Below, in pieces: positions 11,159 to 23,669 of a stretch of DNA of 64,000 nt. Each line of letters opens with the position of its first letter. The first letter of the stretch is position 1. Below the pieces are notes generated by a model, which saw only the letters and a program-made list of their open reading frames with translations, did no database searches and was not told the origin of the DNA. Position numbers and translations under genes: made by a program. Source of the stretch: Colias croceus (taxonomy: Eukaryota; Arthropoda; Insecta; Lepidoptera; Pieridae); assembly GCF_905220415.1 (NCBI RefSeq), contig NC_059545.1, positions 9,620,001 through 9,684,000 on the forward strand, read 5' to 3'.

Positions 11159-12394
11159 TATACAATACGACTCGTATGAATAATTTTAATATAGTTTTCC
11201 ACTATTGATAAAGATGGTTCTTTATTTTGTTTAGGTACTTGAAGTATTTATTTATTTTATTTATTTTATTTTTTACATACATACCTTACAGCTATTTGTA
11301 TTACAATATTTTTATTTAACTTTAACAAAACAATACGCCAATAAAAAGGAATACCAATAATAAGACAGTAGTTTTACATTAATTATAACAATGATAAAGT
11401 GGAAAAAATTAATTTATACATATATATATATATATATTTTTGGACATGATATACAAAAAAGAGGAAAACGTACCTACCCATTATAGAATGTTTGGTATGG
11501 ATGTGTGAATGTGTGTACTGTGTGTGTAGTGTATAATGGTGTAGTGTGGTGAGAATGTGTAAAATTAAACTAAGAAATTATTGAATTGATGATGTTGAAT
11601 TTAAGATATACCTTAGCAATATAGCGGTAGAGCTCAAGCTCTACATTTTATATACATTCAAACTTTTGTCAATACGAAGTAGCAAATTTATACGATTATC
11701 GTAAAAGTTTTTACATTATTTTCATTCATAATAATTAGTGGTCTGGGATAAAATGAAGCTTTTACATTATACATGAAAATTGAATCTATTCCTGTCTCTA
11801 GAAACTCTATACACTAGTCTATATTTCTCATGTTCATATTATAAACAATTTTTGACTTTACAGATGTTATAATTATTTTGATGGTAGGTCGGTCTAAAAA
11901 ATAGGATAATTTATAAAAAAAAAATGAAAACTTTGGTGTTTGGGTGTACCTAAAGCTTTCTTGAATAGAGCTTTTAAAGTCACTTTACCGCGGATTAATT
12001 TTATTATATATATTCAAAACCAATCCTCAGTCGAAAATTTATGGAAGTAATTAATAACATCTAGTTCGTAGTCACCATAAATTACATTTACGAAAATTTA
12101 TGACACAAACCATTTCCTGAAATAATTTATACTTTTGAAAAGCTTCCTATCAAATATATTTTTTTAATCTAAATTGTATATGATTAATTACACACATTTC
12201 ACAGTTCATAATAAAGAAACGGATGACTTATAATAATATGTTTTTCTGGATTCCATTAGCATACACGATTCTTTTTTAGGTATCTACATAGGTACCTATA
12301 GTATGATCAAATTTTCCGTACGAAACACGGGCGTATAAATAACATAAAAATGATATAAGGCAAAAACTATCTCCCCCATTTGATAGACAACATG
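11159..12394. other. AT-rich DNA upstream of the GC-rich exon
   Basis: A T/A-rich (TTTA)n block at 11246-11275 may be a reversed retroposon tail, and there is a short (TA)n tract at 11420-11440. No exon was recognised. GC content rises sharply only after about 12490. Confidence 0.4.
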
Positions 12395-12406
12395 CACGTC
12401 ACGTCA
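12395..12406 (+). promoter_or_regulatory. overlapping CRE-like ACGTCA motifs
   Basis: CACGTCACGTCA contains two overlapping ACGTCA half-sites (TGACGT on the minus strand), about 160 bp upstream of the proposed start codon. It is a possible CREB/ATF site in the promoter of the downstream exon. This is a motif match only. Confidence 0.25.
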
Positions 12407-12565
12407 TATTCCGTTTTATCTACCTACGTTGTAAAAACAAAAGCTCATTCAGAACAAACGTTGACACGAATTAGTGGGCAGTTGAATCGTTCTAATCTCT
12501 AGATGCAACAAGTGTGCGGGCGGCGGGGGACGGGTTTCAGTTTCAGCTTCAGTAACGTCGCGACC

Positions 12566-12986
12566 ATGGCTACGGACGGACGTACGAAGCGCTCGCAATC
12601 CATCTGCGCGCCCGCTTCCGCGAGTATGGAAGCGCTGGCCGCGCCGATAGAGACTACGCCGGCACCGCGGCGGCGGCCGGCCGCCCGCTCGCAGTCCGCC
12701 AGAATCACCGGCGGACGCTCTGTGAGGCACCGTCGCCAGCAACAACAGCAGCAGCTCGACAGAGATACGAGAGCGCGGTACAGCTCTGAACCGCGGCTGG
12801 CCGAAGCAGAAACTCCACCGCAAGTTCGGAGACAAGCTTCCGCTAGACGCAGGCCCCCTGCCGGACAACACAGCCAGCCGAGACGCTCCAATGCATTCCT
12901 GGACGTCCCCAAACAACACCAACCCGAAGAAGAACCCGACGAAGATTCGTACAGGCTACGCACATTCAACATAACGCAGAAAGGAG
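12566..12986 (+). CDS. GC-rich first coding exon, possibly an RGK-family small GTPase
   Basis: The start is chosen at ATG 12566 because it sits in a near-perfect Kozak context (GCGACCATGG). An in-frame ATG at 12503 would add 21 residues. About 140 codons follow, rich in Arg, Ser, Pro and Ala, with a Gln6 run near residue 59 and the motif YSSEPRLAEAETPP. The exon ends at SYRLRTFNITQKG with a donor GAG|GTCAGT at 12987, in phase 1. GC content and protein character contrast strongly with the AT-rich surroundings. Insect RGK GTPases (voltage-gated Ca-channel regulators) have a disordered basic N-terminus followed by an RxRSFxxTxKG-like motif, which is why I suggest that family; this is tentative. 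No GTPase-domain exon was found to the right, so the first intron would exceed 50 kb. Reading past the donor gives an unrelated tail to a stop at 13087. Confidence 0.6.
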
Positions 12987-13087
12987 GTCAGTGCCGTAGC
13001 AACGTAGTAACGTTCATTCACCCTGCTCTATATATAAATGTAAAATTTGGACTTTTACAAATCGAGTTGGCAAATGGCCTGCATTAA

Positions 13088-14981
13088 TTCAGTGATTCCC
13101 TTATGGACGGTTCCCGTTAAACGTTCGTGCGTCTAAAACCCGACTCGTTAAATCTGTGCTATTGTGAATCATGCAGAAGTAGCGTTTATGAGTTTGCATA
13201 AATCAATATACGAGATCGTGCGTTTACTTTTGAGGTAAAAATAATTCGGCAACGAACAAAAAGGTACTGACGTACTTGGTCAATAACCGGCGTAAAAATA
13301 TACAATAACCCAGATAAATTTCGAAAAATTAGATGTTAAACAGTCGTCGGCTGTCATAAAGTTTTATACGAGACGTAAATTATACGCAGTTTGACACTTC
13401 TACACGACGTTTCGTTGGATAGTTTGAACTGTAAACTTTAGTAATATAAAGTTCTTTATCTATTTCCAAAGAAAACTACACAACTTATAGAAACATCGAT
13501 AAAATTAATATATTCTGTTTAATGTCATATTAATTTTACTAGTTATTAGTGCAAAGATTATAAGAAAATGTATCTGCATATTTGTAGAGATGGATAGAAT
13601 CTTCTATTACAAATGGCAATACGTAAAGTTAGATTCCTACTAAAATTTCCTCTGCTAATATTTTTTTTTATTTCTGTAATAGATTCTGAGCTAATACACC
13701 ATCATCCCATAGAAATAGATGCACTATAATAATCCTAATACGTTTTTCCTCGCCAATACGCCTACAGCGGAGAGCCCTCGAAAAATTGTTGAACCATGTC
13801 GATATTTTTGCACCATACTCATAAGGGTCACGTGTATAGGAAATGCCATCGATATGCCAACAAATTAATTGCCTATACCCACGTCAATTATGAGTAAGAC
13901 ACTGGACGAAAGACAGGTATTTTTGTAGGTGTAGATGAAGATGAGCAGATGGAGGAGAAAATCTGGTTCAATGTTTTGTATTTGTTTTATTATTTGTTAT
14001 TGTTTTCAATACAGCGATCTTGATTGATATCGAGTTACTTAATAATTTTTCGTGCTTATCAATCATAATTAACTATCATACAATCTATGAAATAAACACT
14101 TAACCGAGAAAATATCAGACTTTCAGGTTTGGGTCTTTACATAGATAGTACTTTTACTATACCAATACTAAAAAAAATATTTTGTACAAATGTGAGTATA
14201 GGGCATTCGCTAATATGTAGGGATTTTTGTATGTTTTAATATTCATTTAAATCCAAATTAACCGAAAAATTAAATGGATAAAAAATATATCTACTTTATT
14301 TCTTTCTGCTCCATTCGATTCTCTTTTTAACCTCCTAAATTAATCAATGTCAAATAATAAGCACTTTTATTGGCACTACTTGTATACAATGATGATTCAT
14401 TCTGTTTTTCTACTAAAGAAAATTCAAACATTAACACAAGTATAGTAAATTATGCCTGATCATCTAAACAGAATTGGAATTTGTAATTTCAATGCTTTCG
14501 ACACTCAACATTTTGATAAAACTTGGTATTCAATAGAGGTGTAACTTTATTAAGAACCGAATGCGTCTAATGTATTGTTAACTCTGTCATTTCACATTTA
14601 ACACCGAGCTCTTCTGTTTTTATGCTTACTGTAAGCATCAACGTATTAACCTTTTCATCTTTTACGACGTCTAGACTCAGGATGTAGGTACAAGAAAATG
14701 GCTGCAAATTTTATTTCATATTAAAGTACTTTGTAGCGTAGTTAGTGTGATATAGAATATCGGATTTTACGATTAACTCCTCATCAAAGATGGCGTCTTG
14801 AACTTTCGACGGGGTCACAGGGCTCATATTTCCACGAAAATATGTCAAAGTTCTCGCTAAATTTGAGCGGGAACGAAACTTATTTGTTATCGATGTGTAT
14901 AAACCTATATCGAAACAGAGCTTGAGTTTGGTGTTTATTTAATAACTGGCTTGAAACTGGGTCGGATTAGTTTCTGAATAG
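13088..14981. other. probable intron, no feature seen
   Basis: This lies directly downstream of the donor at 12987. It is AT-rich without exon-like, tRNA-like or terminal-repeat structures. The segment near 13740-13880 is slightly more GC-rich but not open. Confidence 0.4.
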
Positions 14982-15202
14982 TCTTACTAATATTATAAAT
15001 GCGAAAGTTTGTGAGGATGTGTGTATGTTTGTTACTCTTTCACGCAAATACTACTGAACCGATTACAATGCAATTTAGCACACATATAGAGGGTAACTAC
15101 GATTAACACAAAGGATAGGTTTTATCCCGGAAATCCCACGGGATCGGGAACTACGCGGGTTTTTATTTGAAAATGCGGGTGAAGCCGCGGGCAGAAAGAT
15201 AG
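14982..15202 (+). mobile_element. non-autonomous Helitron, 'TATAAATGCGAAAGT' variant
   Basis: It runs from TCTTACTAATATTATAAATG through CCCACGGGATCGGGAACTAC to ATGCGGGTGAAGCCGCGGGC and GAAAGATAG. The terminal CTAG is mutated to ATAG. Confidence 0.7.
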
Positions 15203-16494
15203 TTTTACATAAGGTTTTGATTGGCAATCGTGCAATCGGCTGGGTCAAATAGTTCAATATATTCCTATAGTAGCAACCAACGCATGATTGATTTTCAAAC
15301 TAATCTGATTTTATTACAATACGCGAGTCAAATAATATAATATTATTTGCTATTGTTTACATTTCTGTTGCAGTGATTATCTTTCATTCTAGCTATTGCT
15401 AGAGCGTGATGTTCGACGTTAATTGCAAAGCTTTTAAATTTGGACAAAATTTGAAGCTTTAATCATGATTTTTATACTTTACTTTGCTACGGAAAACCTT
15501 GATTAAAACTGCGCTTCCTATTATAGGATTCAGATGTACGTATACGTTTTCTGTGAGTGTGAGTGTTTTGTTTCAGATTTTAAGATAAATGGAAATTTTA
15601 TTGTATGACCTCGCAGTATATTTTCTGTGATTTGACAGATAAACATAATCTATATTACAAGTGCTATGTTATATAGGTGCAAATTTTAAAGCACACATCA
15701 ACAGAATATATTGTAATTACACATCTCTGTAATCGACCTTCCTTAAAGAATTGCATCCTGAAGAAAATATACCTTATAATATAAAATGACGATTCTAAGC
15801 GCTTCTAAAAGAAGTCCAGTTAAATTAATGTTTGAGTTAGAATCCAGTCTGCTACGACCCTTGACCCGTCTGCTCTAAAGAAAAGTGGGATTAAACAATA
15901 AAAAATAAATCGTGCTGTAAGTTTCATTTCATAAATTACCTAGCGTTTTAAATTCTTTCAACGAATTTTCTGCTCATTGTTTGCGGAGTATGAGCTGGGA
16001 AAATAAGCAAATTCTATGAGGGCGTTTAAATGCTACGAGGTCGATGCACTATGTTGCTTTCTTTGCAAAAGTAAAGGTTCTCGCTCAATAATTAGCATGT
16101 AATTTAATAGTTGCTTTGGGGCTGTGTGAAAAATTCCTTAGCAATCAGATGTTTCACAGCGGTCAAAAAATAGCTTCTACCTCTCTATTTTTCTTCTTAA
16201 CTTTTAAGTTAGTTTCTCTACATAGGTACGTAAAACAACCTTAACATAAAATTACTGGTTGCGAAATGAAAGATAAACAAACAGACTTTCGCATTTTTGA
16301 GGATAGTGAAAAGAATACTATTTAGTTAAGCTATTATAAAGCTTTAGAGACAGAGAAAAAGATAAATAATTATGTGATTTTGAGTCCATAAGTGTGTGAC
16401 TAATGTTTTACATTCGTCCTTTTGCAAATGGTTTGTGAACGTCTACCTAATAATAATCGCGTGTTATTGTGTATTACGTCAATAAGTAATCTGT
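15203..16494. other. AT-rich DNA, no feature seen
   Basis: No exon or recognisable element was found. The target-site copy for the SINE to the right is at 16484-16494. Confidence 0.4.
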
Positions 16495-16763
16495 AGTAAG
16501 TAAATAAATATATAAATAACTATTTCAGGACAATTTTCACACACGGAACGATCTGATCCCATTTCGCTTGTGTTATGGAAACCATATGGCTGACAAACAT
16601 ACATATATATAATTTTAAATAAATACTTATATAGATAATCAACACCCAGACACAGAACAAATATCTATGTTCATCACACAAATATTTGCCCCGGGTGGGA
16701 ATCGAACCCACGACCTCTGGCTTGGAAGGCAGGGTCACTACCAACCAAGCCAACCGGTCAGTC
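16495..16763 (-). mobile_element. tRNA-derived SINE with 11-bp target duplication
   Basis: The minus strand begins with a tRNA-like head. It has A box TGGCTTGGTTGG, an anticodon-like loop CTTCCAA and B box GGTTCGATTCC. A tail follows containing TGATGAACATAGATATTTG, GATCAGATCGTTCCG and an AT-rich end. The flanks are the perfect duplication AAGTAATCTGT (16484-16494 and 16764-16774), so the boundaries are firm. The head resembles tRNA-Gly(UCC), but the acceptor stem is imperfect, so this is not a functional tRNA gene. Confidence 0.85.
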
Positions 16764-17248
16764 AAGTAATCTGTTCTTGGTTTTCGGCACAATAAGTTTA
16801 CTAAAAAGGGATATAAACCTACAATTACGGTAATAGCGTGAGACACAAAAATTTACGATGTTCGCCAAAACTTAATTACTAGTTCGACCTTCGCCTTGTT
16901 AAATGCCCACGGAATTAGAAACCCAAATGTTCACTTAAGTTTGTGTTAAATTGTGAAACTTTTGTTATAAATGGTGTGATTATTTATACTAAAAGATGTT
17001 TTGAATTATGAAGCATATCTGCATATACTTACATATAAATAACTAAATTATTACTGTATGTCTGTGTGTTCCTTCCTACCCTTCGTGGTTATTTTCACGA
17101 CGAAAAGAAACCTTCACCCTCTTATCAAAAATAATAATAAATACAAATCCGACGATTAAAATCATTACATGCAAAATAATTTCATTTTCTACTGAATACG
17201 ATTCTTTATTATAAAAACACAATCTGTAATTACCTATTTTATTCTTAA

Positions 17249-17400
17249 CTAGCAATCTGCGCGCTGCTTTGCCCGCTTTTTCCAAAAGTTAACAAACTAT
17301 ATACTAAAACCTTCCTCAAGAACCACGTATAACTGCATCAAAATCCAAATGTAGTTTTTAAGATCTAAGCATACATACACACATTAAGACATACGATGTA
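17249..17400 (-). mobile_element. degenerate Helitron (minus)
   Basis: CTAG at 17249-17252 is followed, read rightward, by GCGCGCTGCTTTGCCCGC and AAACCTTCCTCAAGAACCAC, matching the subfamily at 23670-23858 in reverse. The right end is eroded. Confidence 0.55.
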
Positions 17401-17725
17401 TTCGCATTCGTAGCATAGATAGAACTCCTAACTAACAGATATTTATGGAAAATACCTCCATACTAATGGAAACAATTAGGTGCAAAAGTCACTTAAAATA
17501 GCGCACTAGATACCTAGTCCAAGATAGCTTAGCCTCACACAAGCTACATAAACTTTTACGATATGAGATAATAAACTGTGTCATAAACAAACCCTCTTAT
17601 TTTAGGTCATACTACCCCGCATAGTGGTCAATATAGATAGTAGTACTAGTATAGTATACAGTATTATATTATCTATGATAGTAGTTATAACTCATATTAG
17701 TAATGGTAGATTTTTGTGAATTATA

Positions 17726-17910
17726 TGACAGCTTTCCGCACACGTCTTCGACCGCTTTTTAGACAGCAAAATATATACAAATACCTTCCTCGTGAACTAG
17801 GTACTCTATCTATTATTTTTTTTTATCAAAATCTATTGGGCAGTTTTATCGATTTAAGCATACTGTATAAGGACGGACAGAATACGACGGCGACTTTGTT
17901 TTATAGGTAG
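17726..17910 (-). mobile_element. degenerate Helitron (minus)
   Basis: Same subfamily as 23670-23858, reversed: CTTCGACCGCTTTTTAGACA, then ACCTTCCTCGTGAAC. The terminal CTAG is lost. Confidence 0.45.
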
Positions 17911-17986
17911 AGTACTATCGTACTATGTGCTTTGTCCTAGTAGTGAAGATAACTTCTAAGCATTAATTTTTCTCTTGTTCGGAATA

Positions 17987-19169
17987 TAGGGTCAATGTAC
18001 CACTAGCTGACCAAGCACCAATACATGACCAAAATTCAAATATACGCGCCAATTAAGAAAATACGGCAGCCCCAGATGATAGTTTATTGTTTTTTCTATA
18101 AAGCAACATCATCTATAAAATAAAAACAAACCTTGCTGCTATTGATCAGAAATATTGACATTTTTTCAACACGAAGATGTAATTAAGTAGGTGCCCCGTA
18201 AGTAATCACATTTTTTACTAAGAGTTTTTTATCGGGAGTTGATTGGGAAATCTTAATTTATCTTGAATGCAATCGATTACTCTTTATATGTCTTGTTATA
18301 GGCATAATGTTGAACCATTCTGTTATAGACTTTCGGCTTCATTTTTGGCATGAACAGTTTTTCATGATTTTTAGCGGCCTGGTTATCTTTTGGAACAACG
18401 AAAACAATTTTTCGCCTATTGTTGACCAGTATGGTCAGCTCTTGGTTCTTTATATTTTGCTAAGAAAGACTTGCTTTTTTTTGTGCTTATACCTAATTTA
18501 ACAAACCATATAAGCCGTCTAAGTCCTATTCCAACACCAACAATGCATCTCGAATCAACATCAACTTCAGTCAGTCATTTCCTTGAACCTCCTTCGCCCA
18601 AATTAGTAGATTTAATAACTAAAATGCAACAGCAAATAAGCCCAGCTTTTGGCAAACATTTAATATGGCCTTCTGATTCTCCGTTAAAAAAGAAGACTGA
18701 ACGCTTGCTCTTTGCTACAACTTCCAAGAAATTGCAAGACTACTGGGTGTCGAAGGAAAAAGAGAAAGAAGAAAAGATTGTATGGTACGTAGGTATAGTC
18801 ATTAAGGATTAATAACAGTATTGTAAGAATGATTTATAACATTTACTAGACTTTTTTATTTATTAAACAAAATAATGTTCGAAGAAGGACATTTTGTCCA
18901 TTTTGAAAATGGTCAACTTTTAGAGCAATGATGGTCAGATATTGGTGATCAGTGGTCAGGTATTGGTACTTTTAGCAGAAGTAACTTTCAGAGTAGTTTT
19001 CATAAAACCTTTAAAGGTTATCAAATTGATACTAAGAACAATAGTTGCAGTGACTATTCAATTATCTATGTCCCAAAAATAACATTGAACGTAAAACAAA
19101 TAACCCGTTTTTTATATATAACTAAAGATAAAACCGCTTAAATGGTCAACTAGTGGTACATCAACCCTA
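17987..19169 (+). mobile_element. pogo/Tc1-like DNA transposon remnant
   Basis: The 27-bp TIRs are TAGGGTCAATGTACCACTAG... on the left and TAGGGTTGATGTACCACTAG... reading in from the right, with three mismatches. TA dinucleotides flank the element (17985-17986 and 19170-19171). Subterminal repeats of a CCAATAC/TGACCA theme occur inside both ends. It contains one broken transposase-like frame (18471-18812) and is far too short to be autonomous. Confidence 0.7.
18471..18812 (+). pseudogene. C-terminal remnant of a pogo-like transposase
   Basis: The 113-codon frame includes SFLEPPSPK-like and LKKKTERLLFATTSKKLQDY stretches, then an acidic-basic KEKEKEEK tail. A Pro/Ser-rich linker followed by a charged ~FxxTSKxxxxYxxxKEK end resembles the C-terminus of pogo/Tigger-type transposases. 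No DDE catalytic core is present. The location between TIRs with TA flanks supports this. The family call is inferential. Confidence 0.4.
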
Positions 19170-19171
19170 TA

Positions 19172-20330
19172 TTGACTTGAAAGGCTTTATTTTCCGCGAA
19201 AAAGGAAAATCATCGCACGCAAGACATTAACAATAAACAACATTAATTTCTCAGAATTTGAAGCAGATTGTAAAGACTGAGAAGATACCATAGTCGTAAC
19301 ATATGAATAAGGCAAAGGTACAACATAACTCATAAGATCGAAAAAAAAAACGAATAAACAATAGGTATCTATTAAAATGATAATATTTTAATAAATAAAT
19401 ACGTACTTCTTTATTTCAGACACATAATATCTATATTTATATAATTACAATTACAAATTTACTAAACAGGTAACAATTTCAATGCAAAAGAAAAAAAGCT
19501 AAGTTCTCTATGTAGGTACTTCCTATTCGTTAACTAGAAAACAAAGGAGAATTTATCGTAAAAAGTTCTGTAATTAATAGAACGTTAGATATTATCGAAA
19601 AAGTGCGAGAGTCGTTTTGTTTCTAACTTGTGATTATCTTGGTACCTATCTAATAGTTTGTTAACTCGCTTATGTGTTCGTATTATGTTGGTTGTTGGCG
19701 ACTAGATTCGAAGATTAGGACTTAGGCCTAAGTCTGAGGATTAATTTGGTACGTAATATGTAGTATATTAGTTACGTTTTTATTTTACGGTTTTCTGTTT
19801 AAGTCTTAGATTCTTGTGTTTAATATGTAAATAATCATTGTAATTTTATTCAGATTGGAAATATCAAAATAGATAACTTAATTTCGATTAGAAATAATAG
19901 TCTCAAAAATAATGATAACAAACATTTTTGAATTTCAACACTTCCCTTGTTTTATCATAATATTTTTCGCCTCAGAACTTAATTAGTTGTATGAATAAAT
20001 ATCGTTCAGAAAAAATACGCACTATAACAATATAATACAACATTTTTATACATTCAATACTTGCTTTCTAAGTTTGCTTCATTTAAGTTGTTTCTTACAA
20101 ACATTTATTTGACCCTACACGCCTTACATAGGATTGAGCACGTGTAGACAACTTTATTGGCAAAATATACCAATGTTTGTTTTTCACGTCGTGTGTAACT
20201 TTGTCGTTTTCAATGCTTAATAATCAACGTCCAGTTTTATTAAATATAGCTCAATTTCTAGGTTTTCCTTGTGCAATATATGACAAAATGAAGGTACAGC
20301 TGTTATATCTCATACGTTATATTGTTTTAA
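19172..20330. other. AT-rich DNA, no feature seen
   Basis: No exon-like or repeat-terminal structure was recognised. Confidence 0.4.
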
Positions 20331-20640
20331 ACTCAAACTCAAAACTCAAACTCAAACATTTATTTATTCAATTAGACTTCTTTTAGAAGCACTTTTGAAA
20401 CGTCATTACATATTTTAACATTTACCACCGATTCGGAAAGCAGTATCTACGGAGAAGAATCGGCAAGAAACTCCATAGTTGCTCTTTTTAATCATGTCAG
20501 TTTTACAATTTAATTTTACAAAATACATTATATGTGTTATATGTACATTATAATCATAATATGCCAAAGAACTGTCCTGTGGTTTTTACGCGACAACCCT
20601 CCATGGCTTTAATTACCTTCTTCCAGGATTTTCTCAGTAT
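20331..20640 (-). repeat. LINE 3' UTR fragment (same family as 56254-57790)
   Basis: It has the (TTTGAG)-like tail AACTCAAACTCAAACATTTA, then ATTCGGAAAGCAGTATCTAC. Further right is CTGTCCTGTGGTTTTTACGC, shared with the 3' UTR at 56360-56410. This is therefore a severely 5'-truncated LINE copy on the minus strand. Related tails are at 32090-32146 and 42371-42515. Confidence 0.65.
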
Positions 20641-21439
20641 TTCTTATTACGACCTACATGAACAGGGCTATAATGTGTCCTTTGTTTTTCATGTTAGATA
20701 TAGGTACTTATAACTCGTTATTTTCGCATTTGCAGAAAAAACGTTGTAAAAAGAGGTATCATAATTGCTTCTTATGTCTAATGTTGATCGCAGAATCATA
20801 AGGTTAGTTTTTAAAATAAATACTTCAAAAATTTACTGAATTAACTTTACTGAAACCTAATACGTATAAAAATCCCAGTTAGAAAATATTAGATACTAAA
20901 CTAAAAGCAGGAGCTTTCACAATTATTGATTGATATCATTATTTACTGATTCGTGATAGTTGAGCACAGATAAGATATAAGCGAGATTATTTATTATCTG
21001 TATATAGTATTTTGTATTTAAAATATTCAAGGTTATAAAAAACTTAATTCAATGAAAGAATCCGTTCATGAATCACTAAAATAAATGTAGGATTACTAAA
21101 GAAAAAACAAACAAATAATAAATAAACCATTTATGATTAAAGATTTTCATGCATTTTTAAATAAAGCAGGCTTTATGCATGGCATGGCAGGCATGATGTA
21201 AATTCTAAAACATTGCTCGTATATATAAATATAAAAGGCCGTGTACGCATCAGAAAACTAGGAAATAACTTTTAATATTAGCTCCGTTTTTCCCGCGCAA
21301 AATTATTTATCTAACGTCAATAGATGTAAAGCGGATTATGTTAACCGTTAACAATTGCTTAACTTTTTATGACATCTCACATTTATCGAGGTGTTTATAG
21401 ACTGGCAATATTCTGATAAAATTAAAAATAATATTAGTA
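20641..21439. other. AT-rich DNA, no feature seen
   Basis: Nothing was recognised here. Confidence 0.4.
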
Positions 21440-21599
21440 ATATAAAATTCTCGTGTCACGGTGTTTGAAGTTAGTTTTCTGAAACGGCCGATTCTTATGA
21501 AATTTGGATCGAACAATATCATATATTTTTTATTCATAGATTTTTTAGATGTTAAGAGTAAAGCAGAATAACGTTTACTGGTCAGCTAGTGTATTAATA
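21440..21599 (+). mobile_element. non-autonomous Helitron, 'CTCGTGTCAC' subfamily
   Basis: ATATAAAATTCTCGTGTCAC begins the element. AAAGCAGAATAACGTTTACT and CAGCTAG before T end it. It is closely related to 42052-42228. Confidence 0.65.
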
Positions 21600-22039
21600 A
21601 ACACCGGGGGACAAAGTTTTTCTTTGGTTTGACCCCCGAACAAAATCACGGGAATTTTTTCTTCCTACAGCTCTTTAGAGATCGATTTTTAAAAAAGTTC
21701 ACCTTTATTTGACGATGAATCTATCTATATAATCAACCATTATCAATCCAAATTTCATCCTAATCGGTACTGCGGTTTAACAGTTCGCATTTATAATTTT
21801 TCTATGGTTTTTCATTATTTAATGACACAGAGAGGTCATACAACCAATGTTTGCTTGGTGCTATGCCAAATGGAGAGCCATTACGGTTTTTGTGAGATAT
21901 TGATTTATTTTTGTTGTCTAGTTCTTATTTTATTGTAGTTATTTGTTACAGTTTTACATGTTTCTGTTACGTGAGTTATTATTATGCAATAAAGTGTTAT
22001 TTCGTTTGTATTTTGAAGAATTATATTTTATTTTAAACA

Positions 22040-22175
22040 CTTTAAATATTTTTTTAAAGGTACTTTATAGTAGGTACAATTAAAACTTAAACTAGGGCAT
22101 ACAGCACAGAAGGTGGCCTTATTACTAATAAGTAATCTCTTCCAGACAACCAACAGATTGTATGAAAAACAATAA
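22040..22175 (-). repeat. retroposon 3' tail with hairpin
   Basis: It carries the degenerate form of the tail at 5727-5875. ACTTAAACTAGGGCATACAG is followed by a TTACTAATAAGTAA hairpin and CTTCCAGACAACC. Confidence 0.5.
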
Positions 22176-22904
22176 TTGCCTAAAGCGGAGGTAGGTAAAA
22201 AAAGACTGTGAGACTTAAAATCGTATTGAAAGAATTCATTTATTATTATAAAATATTTATTTATGCGAAAGTGTGCTAAAATGGAAATCTAAGTAAATAT
22301 TTTATATCCTTGTTATTTTTTATAGTCTTTAAGAGTGTATCTTGATTTTGTTATTTTTTTCTGTGATGGATTTAATAGATCAAAATTGACCGGTCAAAAA
22401 ACTATAAAGAAAATACTAAACAGCTTATATATTTGGCCAATAACTATTCCCGGTTAAACCAGGATTGTATATCCTTACACTAATCCAACGTTAGGCCGGA
22501 TGATAAACTATCTGAACCCCAAATTTCCATTATCCTTTATGCAAATCGGTCGAGCCGTTTTTATCAAAACAAACATTGAAGTGACATTTATAATATACGA
22601 CCTCGTCTCCGCCCAGATCCAGTTAGAAAAATATGCTTGCTCAAAAAAAAATCATTTCGGGAATGATTTGGAAAAATATGTTGATAATAATTAGGTTTTG
22701 AATATTTTAGATTTTATTTTATTAAGAAGAAAAGCTTTAGTTTAGCGTTAGAGTTTTGGCGAATCAGTCCCGATGTATTATTAATTATTATCAACACATT
22801 TTGTATGTAAACATTCAATGTACGAATGAAATTTTAGGAAAAACATTATGACTAACATAAAATTTCTCATTTTTCTCTTTTTTGGAAATTGCTCATTTAA
22901 AAAG

Positions 22905-23100
22905 CATTTGAATGCTATAAAACTAAACGCCAATATAAAATTATTTAAAAAAATAGCGTGTGTGCCGAGCACACGTGTCAGAAGTGAAACTTCTTTGGCA
23001 AGATTAAAAAATTCCAAATCGTCGTTACTCTATGGTGTGACGGTATTGCCACGATACCTTGAAATTTTTCTCTTACGCGCCTAAAGAAGTTTCACTTCAA
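22905..23100 (+). repeat. GAAGTGAAACTTC palindromic element plus GCATTTGAATGC module
   Basis: GCATTTGAATGCTATAAAAC at 22909 precedes TGTGCCGAGCACACGTGTCA. After that come the inverted-repeat arms GAAGTGAAACTTCTTT and AAAGAAGTTTCACTTC around a ~90-bp core. The core and arms recur at 57795-57925 (+), 63651-63770 (-) and, degraded, at 54670-54878. It is a probable MITE; the true ends are unknown. Confidence 0.55.
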
Positions 23101-23353
23101 TAATGATTAATATTTTTACCTTTTTAATACCGTTTAAACGACATAACGAATGTTTTACGTACATTACTCGTTCGATTCACAATAGCAGATATATTGCCTC
23201 TGTAAGGGATATTGGAAGATAAATGATAGGGTTTAGCTCACGAATGAGCTCCGTTTTATCCAGAATTCAGATCCGAATTGAATTTATGCAGATATGGTGA
23301 CTTATGGCTGAAAATTGAGAATGAAAATATTGCATTTACTTATATTTTAATAA

Positions 23354-23541
23354 CTAGCTTTCCGCCTGCGGCCTCGCGCGCGTTTTCTAAGAAAAACCCG
23401 CATAGTTCCTGTTCCCGTGGGATTTCCTGGATAAAACCTGGTGAAATAATTTTTGAAATCGGTCCAGTACTTTATGCGTGAAAACCATACATAATTACAT
23501 AATTACAAACCTTTCCTCTTTATAATATATATATATATAGA
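23354..23541 (-). mobile_element. non-autonomous Helitron, 'TATAAAGAGGAAA' subfamily
   Basis: The CTAG end is at 23354-23357 and the minus-strand TC start at 23540-23541, preceded by A. It carries CCCGTGGGATTTCC and the hairpin CGCCTGCGGCCTCGCGCGCG. Both ends are complete. Confidence 0.75.
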
Positions 23542-23669
23542 TATGAGCATTTTTTCGTAATCATAATGGATTCGCTACATTGTAATCAATTTTGTATTGG
23601 TATATTATACTAAGAGCCTCTTAGTAAGAGGTCATAATTAGTGAAAAAGTTTTATACCGCTTCATTATC

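Noticed and set aside
12449..12972. Two long minus-strand open frames opposite the GC-rich exon
   Set aside because: They are antisense shadows of a GC-rich coding exon. They have low-complexity Ser/Cys-rich sequence, no splice sites and no recognisable domain.
16688..16763. Possible true tRNA-Gly gene on the minus strand
   Set aside because: The acceptor stem is imperfect, the sequence continues into a SINE body, and 11-bp target duplications flank the whole 269-bp unit.
22500..22694. 64-codon open frame
   Set aside because: No homology, no splice signals and AT-rich; contains only a weak 'CCAAATTTCC...AATCGGT' Helitron-like phrase.
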